A DNA stretch of 34,104 nt from an uncultured Clostridia bacterium (GTDB lineage Bacteria; Bacillota; Clostridia; Christensenellales; Borkfalkiaceae). The position numbers and the translations under genes were made by a program. A model generated the notes under the pieces. That model did not search any database. It saw only the letters and a program-made list of their open reading frames with translations, and was not told the DNA's origin. Shown here piece after piece: positions 9,473 through 16,504 of this stretch (its first letter is position 1; every line of letters begins with the position of its first letter). The stretch is taken from positions 1 to 34,104 of the forward strand of contig CANRCY010000003.1 of NCBI GenBank assembly GCA_947629225.1, written 5' to 3'.

Positions 9473-9554
9473 GCTCCCCGAGGCGGCAAACGCCGCCTGT
9501 TCTTTTGTTCTCGTTTTGTCTTATGATTATACCATTTTCTTCCGAAAAATGCAA
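9473..9554 (-). promoter_or_regulatory. Promoter, leader hairpin and RBS of the DUF4011 helicase gene
   Basis: Minus strand TTGCAT (9549-9554), 17-nt spacer, TATAAT (9526-9531); perfect hairpin AGGCGGC-GTTT-GCCGCCT at 9481-9498 just upstream of SD GGGGAG (9473-9478). Confidence 0.7.
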
Positions 9555-9602
9555 CAGGCGCATGCCCTTCCGCACGGAAATTTTTTTGCGGAAATCACGG
9601 GG

Positions 9603-9632
9603 AAAAGAGCGCGCCCGCAGGCGCGCTCTTTT
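9603..9632 (-). terminator. Rho-independent terminator after the SpoIIQ-like gene
   Basis: AAAAGAGCGCGCC cgca GGCGCGCTCTTTT inverted repeat immediately downstream of the CDS ending at 9634. Confidence 0.75.
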
Positions 9633-9633
9633 C

Positions 9634-10347
9634 TTATTTTTCTTGGAGGGTGACGTCGATATAGTCGGACGGGTCGACCGACTTCCCGTTGAGTTCCATT
9701 TCAAGGTGAAGATGGGTCCCATCGCCCGCTTCCGTTCCGTACGCTTCGGCGACCTTGGCGATCACCTGCCCCTGCTTGACGCTGTCGCCCTCTTTGAGAG
9801 AGGAGACGGGCTCCACAAAACGGTACGTGCTCGTAATTCCGTCCGCGTGCTCCACCACGACGAGGTTCCCGAGCTTTTCGGAAAGGCTGACCTTTACGAC
9901 CTTGCCGTCCGCCATTGCCCGCACGTCCGTGCCCGCGTCGGCGGAGTAGTCCACCGCCTTATGGTAGTACCACTTGTCGAGCGTCTTGTTCTCGTAGATC
10001 TTGAAATATTCCACCGAACAGACCGTTACCCCATCGATCGGAGAGACGAATGCGACCTGTTCGCCGCTCGTGGGAGGGTCTTGCTCCCCGCCCGTAGGGG
10101 GATCCTGTTCGCCGCTCGTGGGAGGATCCTGCTCGCCCGGGTCCTTCGTGGGGTCGTCGTCCCCCGTTGTGGGCGGATCTTCGTTGCCGATAGGCGGAAC
10201 GTCGATGAGGCTGCGGTTGTTGGCTGTCACGAAATAGACGGTGAGCACGATCGCCGCGATCAAAAGCAGCGCCGAAGCGGCGACGATGATCGAATAGATC
10301 AACTTCTTTCTTCTTGACGTAGGTACGGTATTTTCCTTTTCTTTCAT
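9634..10347 (-). CDS. spoIIQ: SpoIIQ-like M23 (LytM) family membrane-anchored protein
   Basis: N-terminal TM, Pro/Glu/Asp repeat linker (GEQDPPTSGEQDPPTGGEQDPPTSGEQ), M23 domain with HKAVD and THLHLE metal motifs. Confidence 0.7.
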   Translation of the reverse strand: MKEKENTVPTSRRKKLIYSIIVAASALLLIAAIVLTVYFVTANNRSLIDVPPIGNEDPPTTGDDDPTKDPGEQDPPTSGEQDPPTGGEQDPPTSGEQVAFVSPIDGVTVCSVEYFKIYENKTLDKWYYHKAVDYSADAGTDVRAMADGKVVKVSLSEKLGNLVVVEHADGITSTYRFVEPVSSLKEGDSVKQGQVIAKVAEAYGTEAGDGTHLHLEMELNGKSVDPSDYIDVTLQEK

Positions 10348-10432
10348 GGGAATTCCTCCGAAAATTTATGTAGATGATGGACGGCGGGAAAAGGATTTAT
10401 ACCTTGCGGGAAAAAATTCCCGACGGAGCGGG

Positions 10433-10858
10433 TCACCAGCCGCCGAAGATGAGCGGCGTTCCCACAGCCGTCTGCCCGCCCCCTACGGCGATCTGCAAAT
10501 TGACGGCTTCGCCGCAAAGCGCAACGCTTTCCCCCATGGCGGGAGAATAGAGATAGTAGCTTACCGTATCTCCCACCCGTTCGGTGAAGAGCAGTTTTGC
10601 ACGGTACTTTCGGGCGAACTCTTCATAGCGGTCGCCGCGGTAGACTGCGCTCTCCCCTTTCGTTTCGCCGAGAAAAAGTTTTATAAGCGGAGAGGACGAA
10701 GAGACGGCGCGCGCGGAAGAGCTCTCTCCCAGATAAAACGTGTAGCCCTCGCCCCGTTCGAGCTTGGGCGAACGCAACACGACATAAAAGAAGAACGCGC
10801 AACCGCACACGAGCGCGACGGTGACAAGCCCCGCAAACGTCTTGAAAATCCGCTTCAT
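10433..10858 (-). CDS. Small secreted/membrane-anchored protein, possibly YwmB-like
   Basis: MKRIFKTFAGLVTVALVCGCAFFFYVVL signal/TM; C-terminus VNLQIAVGGGQTAVGTPLIFGGW resembles the YwmB C-terminal motif; sits upstream of the SpoIIQ-like gene. ORF can also start at GTG 10867. Confidence 0.5.
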   Translation of the reverse strand: MKRIFKTFAGLVTVALVCGCAFFFYVVLRSPKLERGEGYTFYLGESSSARAVSSSSPLIKLFLGETKGESAVYRGDRYEEFARKYRAKLLFTERVGDTVSYYLYSPAMGESVALCGEAVNLQIAVGGGQTAVGTPLIFGGW

Positions 10859-10864
10859 AAAAAA

Positions 10865-10888
10865 CACCCCCTCGGAAGTCCCGAGAGG
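10865..10888 (-). terminator. Terminator-like hairpin after the coiled-coil gene, abutting the next start codon
   Basis: Minus strand CCTCTCGG-GACTT-CCGAGGGGG followed by TGTTTTTTATG. Confidence 0.55.
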
Positions 10889-10911
10889 ATGATTGACCCT
10901 TTGATGAAATT

Positions 10912-12240
10912 TTATACGGGGATATGGTGCACGAGCTTCATCTGTTTATCCATATCGTATGCAAGTTGCGTGCTCGATACATTAATCTTTTCGAGCAGGG
11001 CATTCGTCATCGCTTGATTTGTCGCCTGTACCCGCGCCTGCGCTTCTGCGGAAAGCCGTAATTCTTCCGCCTGTTCGTTTAGCTTCGCCAACCGATCGTT
11101 TTGCGCTTCGAGCTTTTCGCCGAGCTTTGCGCTTTCTTCCAAATATTCTTGATGTTGAAATTCGAGCTGCACCGAAAGTTTTCTGAAAGAGTTGTCGAGG
11201 GTTCTTTCCAGAAAGCCGACCGACTGATGAATGGTTTTTGCGATCATTTCCGTCGCCATGCCGACCGCTTTGACGAGCGTTTCGTTCTGCCGTTGGCGGT
11301 CTACCTGTTGCAGGGCTTCCTTCATGGTGTCGGCGCGCCCCGTTTCGTAATAGAAGATGATGAAATCGACATTCGCCCAATCGCGGAAATCGATGACGGG
11401 ATAGAGTTTTTGCGCGTTTTCGATAATTTCCTGCGACTCTTTGGCGAGTTGAACGATTTTTAGTTGTCTCACGACTATAGCTTGCATTTCTGTTTTTTTA
11501 GAGGGAGCAAAACTTGCCGCATATTGCTTTTGCTCTTCTCGGATTTTTTCAACGGCTTTGTTGTTAAAATAGATCTCCCCTTTCTTTTGCATAAGGATTA
11601 GCTGATTTTTTTCCTGCTCCAGATTCTTCAATCTGTCTCTAAGTGGTTGTAATGTTTTCATTGGTTTTGTAACGCATTCCAAATATTGTTTGTTCCAATA
11701 TCGCTCCCTACTGCGGCGTCTCCATCGCCTTATCAAGGCATAGATACCCGTGATTAGAAGCGCAGCGCCAAATCCGCTTAATATTCCAAAGGGGACGGCT
11801 TTACTATATGGCAACCCAAGAGCCAACCGCATTACCAAAAAAGTCATTGCAAGGCTGAGAAAAATTCCGAAGATAATAAAGCAAATAATCAGCGGGGATT
11901 TTCTCGTATATTCCTCATCCCAATATCTTCGATTGTTTGAAATGCGTTCTTTCTCCTTTTTTATTGGCTCTTCCTTTTCGGCAATTTCCCGCTCTAAAGG
12001 CACACTTTTCTCTTCGATCTCACGAATACGGGTTGCAATTCCATATTGCTTTTCGGCTTTTTGCATACCCTCAAACCTATGGTTTTCGATTGCAATGTCA
12101 GAGCTTTGGATCTTGTTGTTACTCGAGGCAATTTGGCGCTCTTCGCGCCGCGTAACGTCCGTTTTTTGCGACACAAGGGACATTGTCGCGCGGATTGCAT
12201 ATAAATCGCTTAAAATTTCTTCCTTCGACCGTTCTTCCAT
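10912..12240 (-). CDS. Uncharacterised coiled-coil membrane protein (two adjacent TM helices)
   Basis: 442 aa; coiled coils flanking TM pair IICFIIFGIFLSLAMTFLVMRLALGL / GILSGFGAALLITGIYALI; segment YPVIDFRDWANVDFIIFYYETGRADTMKEALQQVDRQRQ. Visibly more AT-rich than flanking genes. Confidence 0.8.
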   Translation of the reverse strand: MEERSKEEILSDLYAIRATMSLVSQKTDVTRREERQIASSNNKIQSSDIAIENHRFEGMQKAEKQYGIATRIREIEEKSVPLEREIAEKEEPIKKEKERISNNRRYWDEEYTRKSPLIICFIIFGIFLSLAMTFLVMRLALGLPYSKAVPFGILSGFGAALLITGIYALIRRWRRRSRERYWNKQYLECVTKPMKTLQPLRDRLKNLEQEKNQLILMQKKGEIYFNNKAVEKIREEQKQYAASFAPSKKTEMQAIVVRQLKIVQLAKESQEIIENAQKLYPVIDFRDWANVDFIIFYYETGRADTMKEALQQVDRQRQNETLVKAVGMATEMIAKTIHQSVGFLERTLDNSFRKLSVQLEFQHQEYLEESAKLGEKLEAQNDRLAKLNEQAEELRLSAEAQARVQATNQAMTNALLEKINVSSTQLAYDMDKQMKLVHHIPV

Positions 12241-12256
12241 TGTTTCTCTCCATATA

Positions 12257-12306
12257 GAATAATTTTCCTATATCTTGATTATAACAGGAATAATTTTCTA
12301 TGTCAA
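12257..12306 (-). promoter_or_regulatory. Consensus sigma-A promoter with putative repressor operators
   Basis: Minus strand TTGACA (12301-12306), 17-nt spacer, TATAAT (12278-12283). Direct repeats GAATAATTTTCCTATATC (12257-12274) and GAATAATTTTCTATGTC (12288-12304) are 31 bp apart. Confidence 0.78.
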
Positions 12307-12340
12307 TCTATTTTAGTAAAATTATAGTAAAATAATCAAT

Positions 12341-12640
12341 ATGGAGAAAAATATTAGTATGAATCGAATCCGTGAATTGCGAGAAGATCGGGATTTGAGG
12401 CAAATTGACATTGCGGAGAAGACGGGGATCGATCAAAAAACAATCTCCAACTATGAGACGGGAAAGACCTTGCCCGACAGCTACGCGATCATTCGTCTTG
12501 CCGATTTTTTCGGGGTCACCTGCGATTATCTGCTCGGCGTGAGCGAACGGGACTTAAAAGACACCACTGCCGTGATAGACGAGCTGGAAGATGTGAAAAA
12601 GAGACTTGGTGAAATACAGAAATACCTCAACAAAAAATAA
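12341..12640 (+). CDS. XRE-family HTH transcriptional regulator
   Basis: IRELREDRDLRQIDIAEKTGIDQKTISNYETGKTLPDSYAIIRLADFFGVTCDYLLGVSERD is a typical HTH_3 domain. The true start may be ATG 12359 (GGAG at 12343-12346 could be its SD). Confidence 0.92.
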   Translation: MEKNISMNRIRELREDRDLRQIDIAEKTGIDQKTISNYETGKTLPDSYAIIRLADFFGVTCDYLLGVSERDLKDTTAVIDELEDVKKRLGEIQKYLNKK

Positions 12641-12649
12641 AGATGTATG

Positions 12650-12694
12650 AAATGCCGCGCCGCCGAATTTTCGGCGGCGCGGCATTTTGTTTTA
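12650..12694 (+). terminator. Rho-independent terminator after the XRE regulator
   Basis: AAATGCCGCGCCGCCGA attt TCGGCGGCGCGGCATTT TGTTTT. Confidence 0.9.
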
Positions 12695-12711
12695 GAAATG
12701 TGTAAGTTTAG

Positions 12712-13107
12712 TAAGCCCACCCCCCTACCCCCCTCCGTCGGAGGGGGTAAAAAGGTTGAGACCCATTCGACTTCACTTCGTTCCGCAGGGTGACGTGGTT
12801 GGGGAATGGGAATGGGGCGTCATGCTGAGCCGTAATGAGGATACGAAGTTCGCAAAAGCCAATCCGCGAAGGCATCTTGTTGCGTTCGGGTTCGGTTAAA
12901 ACGCACTTGGACGTAGCAAGATTCCCTCGGAGAGCCACTATTCGGACTTCGTATTGTCCTTTGCGGCTCGGAATGACGCTCTTGCGGGGCGAAATGACGC
13001 GAGGGAGCGGGCAGGGTGACGTGGAGAATTTCAACCCCCACCACCGCCTGACGGCGGAGCCGCCCCCTTCAAAGGGGGCAGCTCTGTGCCCGCCCCCCAG
13101 AATCCCC
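12712..13107. repeat. Composite intergenic repeat R1 (C-rich module plus inverted pair of GTCAT...GAGC elements)
   Basis: CCCACCCCCCTACCCCCCTCCGTCGGAGGGGG at the left; imperfect palindrome 12817-12979; CCCCCACCACCGCCTGACGGCGGAGCCGCCCCCTTCAAAGGGGGCAG at the right. Related strings occur at 15406-15550, 27319-27380 and 32207-32330. Confidence 0.7.
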
Positions 13108-13118
13108 CTCCGAGAAAA

Positions 13119-13457
13119 TTACTTGCCCCAGGGGAGAGGCTCGCCGCCGAGAATGTGAATGTGCAAATGGTGCACCGTTTGACCCGCATTCTCCCCTTGG
13201 TTGATGACGAGGCGGTATCCCTCGCCGAGCCCGAGCTGTTCCTTCCTCTTCCCGATCTTTGCGAGCGTTCTGCCGAGCAACGCCGCGCGCGCTTCGTCGG
13301 CTTCGCTCAGATAGGCGAAATGCTCCTTCGGAACGCACAGAAAATGAATGTTGGCGATCGGAGCGATGTCCTTGAAAATGAGGATCTCCTCGTCTTCGTA
13401 AACCTTTGCGGACGGGATTTCCCCCGCGATAATTTTACAAAAAATACAGTCGTTCAT
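13119..13457 (-). CDS. HIT family (histidine triad) protein
   Basis: MNDCIFCKIIAGEIPSAKVYEDEEILIFKDIAP... HHLHIHILGG histidine triad; start at 13457 overlaps the mtaB stop (ATGA). Confidence 0.95.
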   Translation of the reverse strand: MNDCIFCKIIAGEIPSAKVYEDEEILIFKDIAPIANIHFLCVPKEHFAYLSEADEARAALLGRTLAKIGKRKEQLGLGEGYRLVINQGENAGQTVHHLHIHILGGEPLPWGK

Positions 13458-14680
13458 TTGATTTCCTCCATGATTTCGGCGAAAACGCCGTCTCGGTACG
13501 GTTTGATGAGCTTTACGCGGGCGAGCATGCCCTCCTCCGCCCCGTCTGCATAGACGCGGAGATAGTTCTCGCTGTAACCGCCGTCCTCTTCGAACAAAAC
13601 GGTGCGCTCCGTCCCCAAAAAACGCGATACGTATGCGGTTTCGGCGCGCTTTGCGGCTTCGAGCATGCGCCCCATGCGCTCCCGTTTGACGGAGGCAGAC
13701 AGGTCCTTCTTCTTCGCCGCCGCCGTTCCCGGGCGGGAAGAAAAGGGGAAACAATGCACCCGCGCAAACCCCGCTTCCCCGACGATGGAAAGGCTCTCTT
13801 GAAAATCCTCTTCCGTCTCGGTGGGAAAGCCGACAATGACGTCCGTCGTGATCGCGGCGTCGGGGAACATTTCGTAAATTTTTTTACAGCATGCGAGATA
13901 TTCTTCCCGCGTGTAGCGGCGGTTCATGGCTTTGAGCACCGACGAAGAGCCGCTTTGCAGGGACAGATGAAAATGCGGCACGACGTTGCCCGCTTCCTTC
14001 ATCTGCATGAGAAATTTTTCGGTGACAATGCCCTCTTCGAGGGAGCCCAAACGGATGCGCGCGGGCACGTTCTTCAACAAGAGGAGCAGTTCTCCGAGCC
14101 CGACCTCTCCGTCGCGGTAGGACGAAATGTCTATCCCCGTCAGGACGATCTCTTTTGCGCCGCAGGTGCGCGCTTCGGAAAGGACGCTCTCCGCGCTCCG
14201 CGAGCGGGTCCTGCCGCGAAGATAGGGAATGAGGCAGTAGGAACAAAAGCGGTTACAACCGTCCTGAATGCGCAAAAAGGCGCGCGTTTTGGTCTGTTTG
14301 GGAGAGGGAAGTTCGCAAAAACTCTGCTCCGTTTCGCGGAAAATGCCGCGCTCTTCCAACACGTCGAGTACTTTGCCCTTGTTTTGCGCGCCGAGCACGA
14401 GCACGACCCCCTCTTTTCCGAGAAAACCCTCCGCGTCACGCTCGGAAGCGCAACCGCACACCACGACGGGGGCGTTCGGGTTGAATTTTCGCATCCGTGC
14501 GACGGCTTGGCGGGATTTACGCTCTGCCTCCGCCGTCACCGCGCAGGTATTCAGAAGGTACAGATCGGCATAGCCGAGGGTCTCGGTCACCTCAAATCCG
14601 CGCGCTTCGAGCCCGCGCATCAAAGAGGCGCTCTCGACCTCGTTCATCTTGCACCCGAGGGTAAACACGCACGCCTTCAT
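13454..14680 (-). CDS. mtaB: tRNA t6A37 methylthiotransferase MtaB (radical SAM, MiaB-like)
   Basis: MKACVFTLGCKMNEVESASL..., radical SAM CNRFCSYCLIPYLRGRTRSR, TDVIVGFPTETEEDF, C-terminal TRAM-like region. Confidence 0.92.
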   Translation of the reverse strand: MKACVFTLGCKMNEVESASLMRGLEARGFEVTETLGYADLYLLNTCAVTAEAERKSRQAVARMRKFNPNAPVVVCGCASERDAEGFLGKEGVVLVLGAQNKGKVLDVLEERGIFRETEQSFCELPSPKQTKTRAFLRIQDGCNRFCSYCLIPYLRGRTRSRSAESVLSEARTCGAKEIVLTGIDISSYRDGEVGLGELLLLLKNVPARIRLGSLEEGIVTEKFLMQMKEAGNVVPHFHLSLQSGSSSVLKAMNRRYTREEYLACCKKIYEMFPDAAITTDVIVGFPTETEEDFQESLSIVGEAGFARVHCFPFSSRPGTAAAKKKDLSASVKRERMGRMLEAAKRAETAYVSRFLGTERTVLFEEDGGYSENYLRVYADGAEEGMLARVKLIKPYRDGVFAEIMEEIK

Positions 14681-15390
14681 TTCAGTTCTCCCAATGCGTA
14701 CATGACGACCGAGAGAAGGGCGATCGCCGCCGTCTCCGCCCGTAAAATGCGCTTGCCGAGCGAAACGCCCGTAAACCCGAGCGACTTTGCAAGCGCGAAC
14801 TCCTCTTCCGAAAAGCCGCCCTCGCTGCCCACGACGAGCGCGCACGAGCCCGAAAGCTCCCTCAAATCCGCTTCGCTCTCGCCCAAAAATTCGCAGGCGA
14901 ACAGCTTATTTTGGTACCCGTTTGCACTTTTGAGGGCTTCTTCGAATTTTTCGAAGTAGACGATCTCGGGCGCGACGGTGCGCATGCACTGTTTTGCCGC
15001 CTCGCGCGAGACGCGGCGGAGCCGCTCCAATTTGTTTTCGTTCATATAGGCGGAGCAATAGCGGGAAGAGAACACGGCGACCTTCGCCGCGCCGAGTTCC
15101 GCCGCCTTTTGCACGACGAGCTCGGTCTTGTCCCCTTTGAGTGCGCCGACGAGCAGACAGACTTCCGTCTTCGGTTCGCGGTCCCCCGCCCTCTTTTCGA
15201 GGACGTGTACGAGCATTCTCTCCCGCTCCACCTTGGTGACGATCGCGGGATATTCGGCTCCGCTGCCGTCGAGGAGAGAAAGTTCGCTCCCTTCGCGGAG
15301 ACGCAACACATTTTTGGCATGGCGGAATTCATCGCCCGTGAGCGCGACTTCTTCTGAAATTTCGGTTACAAAAAAACGGTTGCGTGCCAT
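14677..15390 (-). CDS. rsmE: 16S rRNA (uracil1498-N3)-methyltransferase RsmE
   Basis: MARNRFFVTE... FRHAKNVLRLREG; VVGSEGGFSEEE; LGKRILRAETAAI SPOUT motifs. Start at 15390; the longer ORF to 15639 reads through an intergenic repeat. Confidence 0.92.
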   Translation of the reverse strand: MARNRFFVTEISEEVALTGDEFRHAKNVLRLREGSELSLLDGSGAEYPAIVTKVERERMLVHVLEKRAGDREPKTEVCLLVGALKGDKTELVVQKAAELGAAKVAVFSSRYCSAYMNENKLERLRRVSREAAKQCMRTVAPEIVYFEKFEEALKSANGYQNKLFACEFLGESEADLRELSGSCALVVGSEGGFSEEEFALAKSLGFTGVSLGKRILRAETAAIALLSVVMYALGELK

Positions 15391-15405
15391 AGTTTTTATG
15401 TTGAT

Positions 15406-15550
15406 GCCCCCACCTGTCGCCTGCGGCGCCACCCGCCCCCATAAATGGGGGCAGGTCTGCCCACCCCCTACCCCTTCCGATGGAGGGGGGTGAATAAGGT
15501 AGAGATGTCTCCACTTCGGTCGACATGACAGTTTTTGGAACGGCGGGGGG
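15406..15550. repeat. Composite intergenic repeat R2
   Basis: CCCCCACCTGTCGCCTGCGGCG...CCCCCATAAATGGGGGCAGG, CCCACCCCCTACCCCTTCCGATGGAGGGGGG and AGAGATGTCTCCACTTCGGTCGACATGACAGT share modules with R1 and R4. Confidence 0.65.
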
Positions 15551-16489
15551 TTACTTCCGATAGGCGAGGGCGAACCATTCGCCGTCGCGGCGCTCCTGCA
15601 ACAGGGTAAAGCCGAGCGCGGCGTAAACCTCTTTGACAAAACCGAGCCGCTCCTCGATAATTCCGCTTAAAATGAGCGTGCCGCCGTCCTTCAAGGCGTT
15701 CGGGACGGAAGGCGCGAGGAGAGCAAGCACCTCTGCCGTGATGTTCGCAAGAACGAGGTCGGCTTTGCATTCCGACCCGTTGAGCAAATCCGCCTGCGAA
15801 ACGACGACCTTCTCCGAAACGCCGCTCTTGAACGCGTTGTGCGTTGCGCTTTGGACGGCGACGGGGTCGAGGTCGGAAAGATAGCACAACTTTGCGCCGA
15901 GCTTCGCCGCGGAAATGCCCAAAATGCCGCTTCCGCAACCCACGTCGAGCACGACGTCCCCCTCTTTGAGGTATTCTTGAAGGAGTTCCACGCACATGCG
16001 CGTCGTTTCGTGTTCGCCCGTGCCGAACGCCATGCTCGAATCGAGCGAAACGATCTCTTCCCGCGGCTCTTTGGAGTAGGAGAGCCACTCGGGCACGACG
16101 ACGATCCGCCCGATATGAATGGGACGGAAGTGCTTTTTCCAGACGTCGATCCAATCGTCCCCCTCGATCTCGCGCTTAGCGTCTTCGAGGGTGCCGAACG
16201 CGATCGCTCCCCCGCACAGGTCTCTGCGCGCGCGGATTTCCCGCATGACGGCGAAAATCGACTCCTCCGCGCCGTCGGGCTCGAAATAGCATTTGACGAG
16301 AACGTCTTGCGTCGGCTCAGCCACGCTGTCGTCCATATAATCCCAAAAAACCGAACTGTCCCGTTGCAGGGCGAGAATGTCGTTATGGTCGCAAACGGTG
16401 ACGCCGCAGGAGGTGTGTTCCCACATGACGTCGGAGACGATCTCGCTCGCCTCGGAGGTGGTATGGACGGTCAGTTCGATAAATTTCAT
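15551..16489 (-). CDS. prmA: Ribosomal protein L11 methyltransferase
   Basis: 312 aa; DSSMAFGTGEHETTRMC, VLDVGCGSGILGISAAKLGA, LVLANITAEVL. Confidence 0.94.
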   Translation of the reverse strand: MKFIELTVHTTSEASEIVSDVMWEHTSCGVTVCDHNDILALQRDSSVFWDYMDDSVAEPTQDVLVKCYFEPDGAEESIFAVMREIRARRDLCGGAIAFGTLEDAKREIEGDDWIDVWKKHFRPIHIGRIVVVPEWLSYSKEPREEIVSLDSSMAFGTGEHETTRMCVELLQEYLKEGDVVLDVGCGSGILGISAAKLGAKLCYLSDLDPVAVQSATHNAFKSGVSEKVVVSQADLLNGSECKADLVLANITAEVLALLAPSVPNALKDGGTLILSGIIEERLGFVKEVYAALGFTLLQERRDGEWFALAYRK

Positions 16490-16504
16490 GCTCGGTCCCT
16501 CTCT

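Noticed and set aside
10348-10405. Sigma-F/G-like promoter (GTATA, 15 nt, GTCCATCATC) upstream of the SpoIIQ-like gene
   Set aside because: The -35 fits but the -10 deviates at several positions from GGNNANAMTW; too weak to assert without TSS data.
12712-13107. Possible CRISPR array
   Set aside because: Repeats are few, imperfect, unevenly spaced and inverted; no regular repeat-spacer pattern and no cas genes.
12720-13158. Small ORFs in the region between the XRE gene and the HIT gene
   Set aside because: They are translations of the repeat modules (C-rich and palindromic), without SD or domain.
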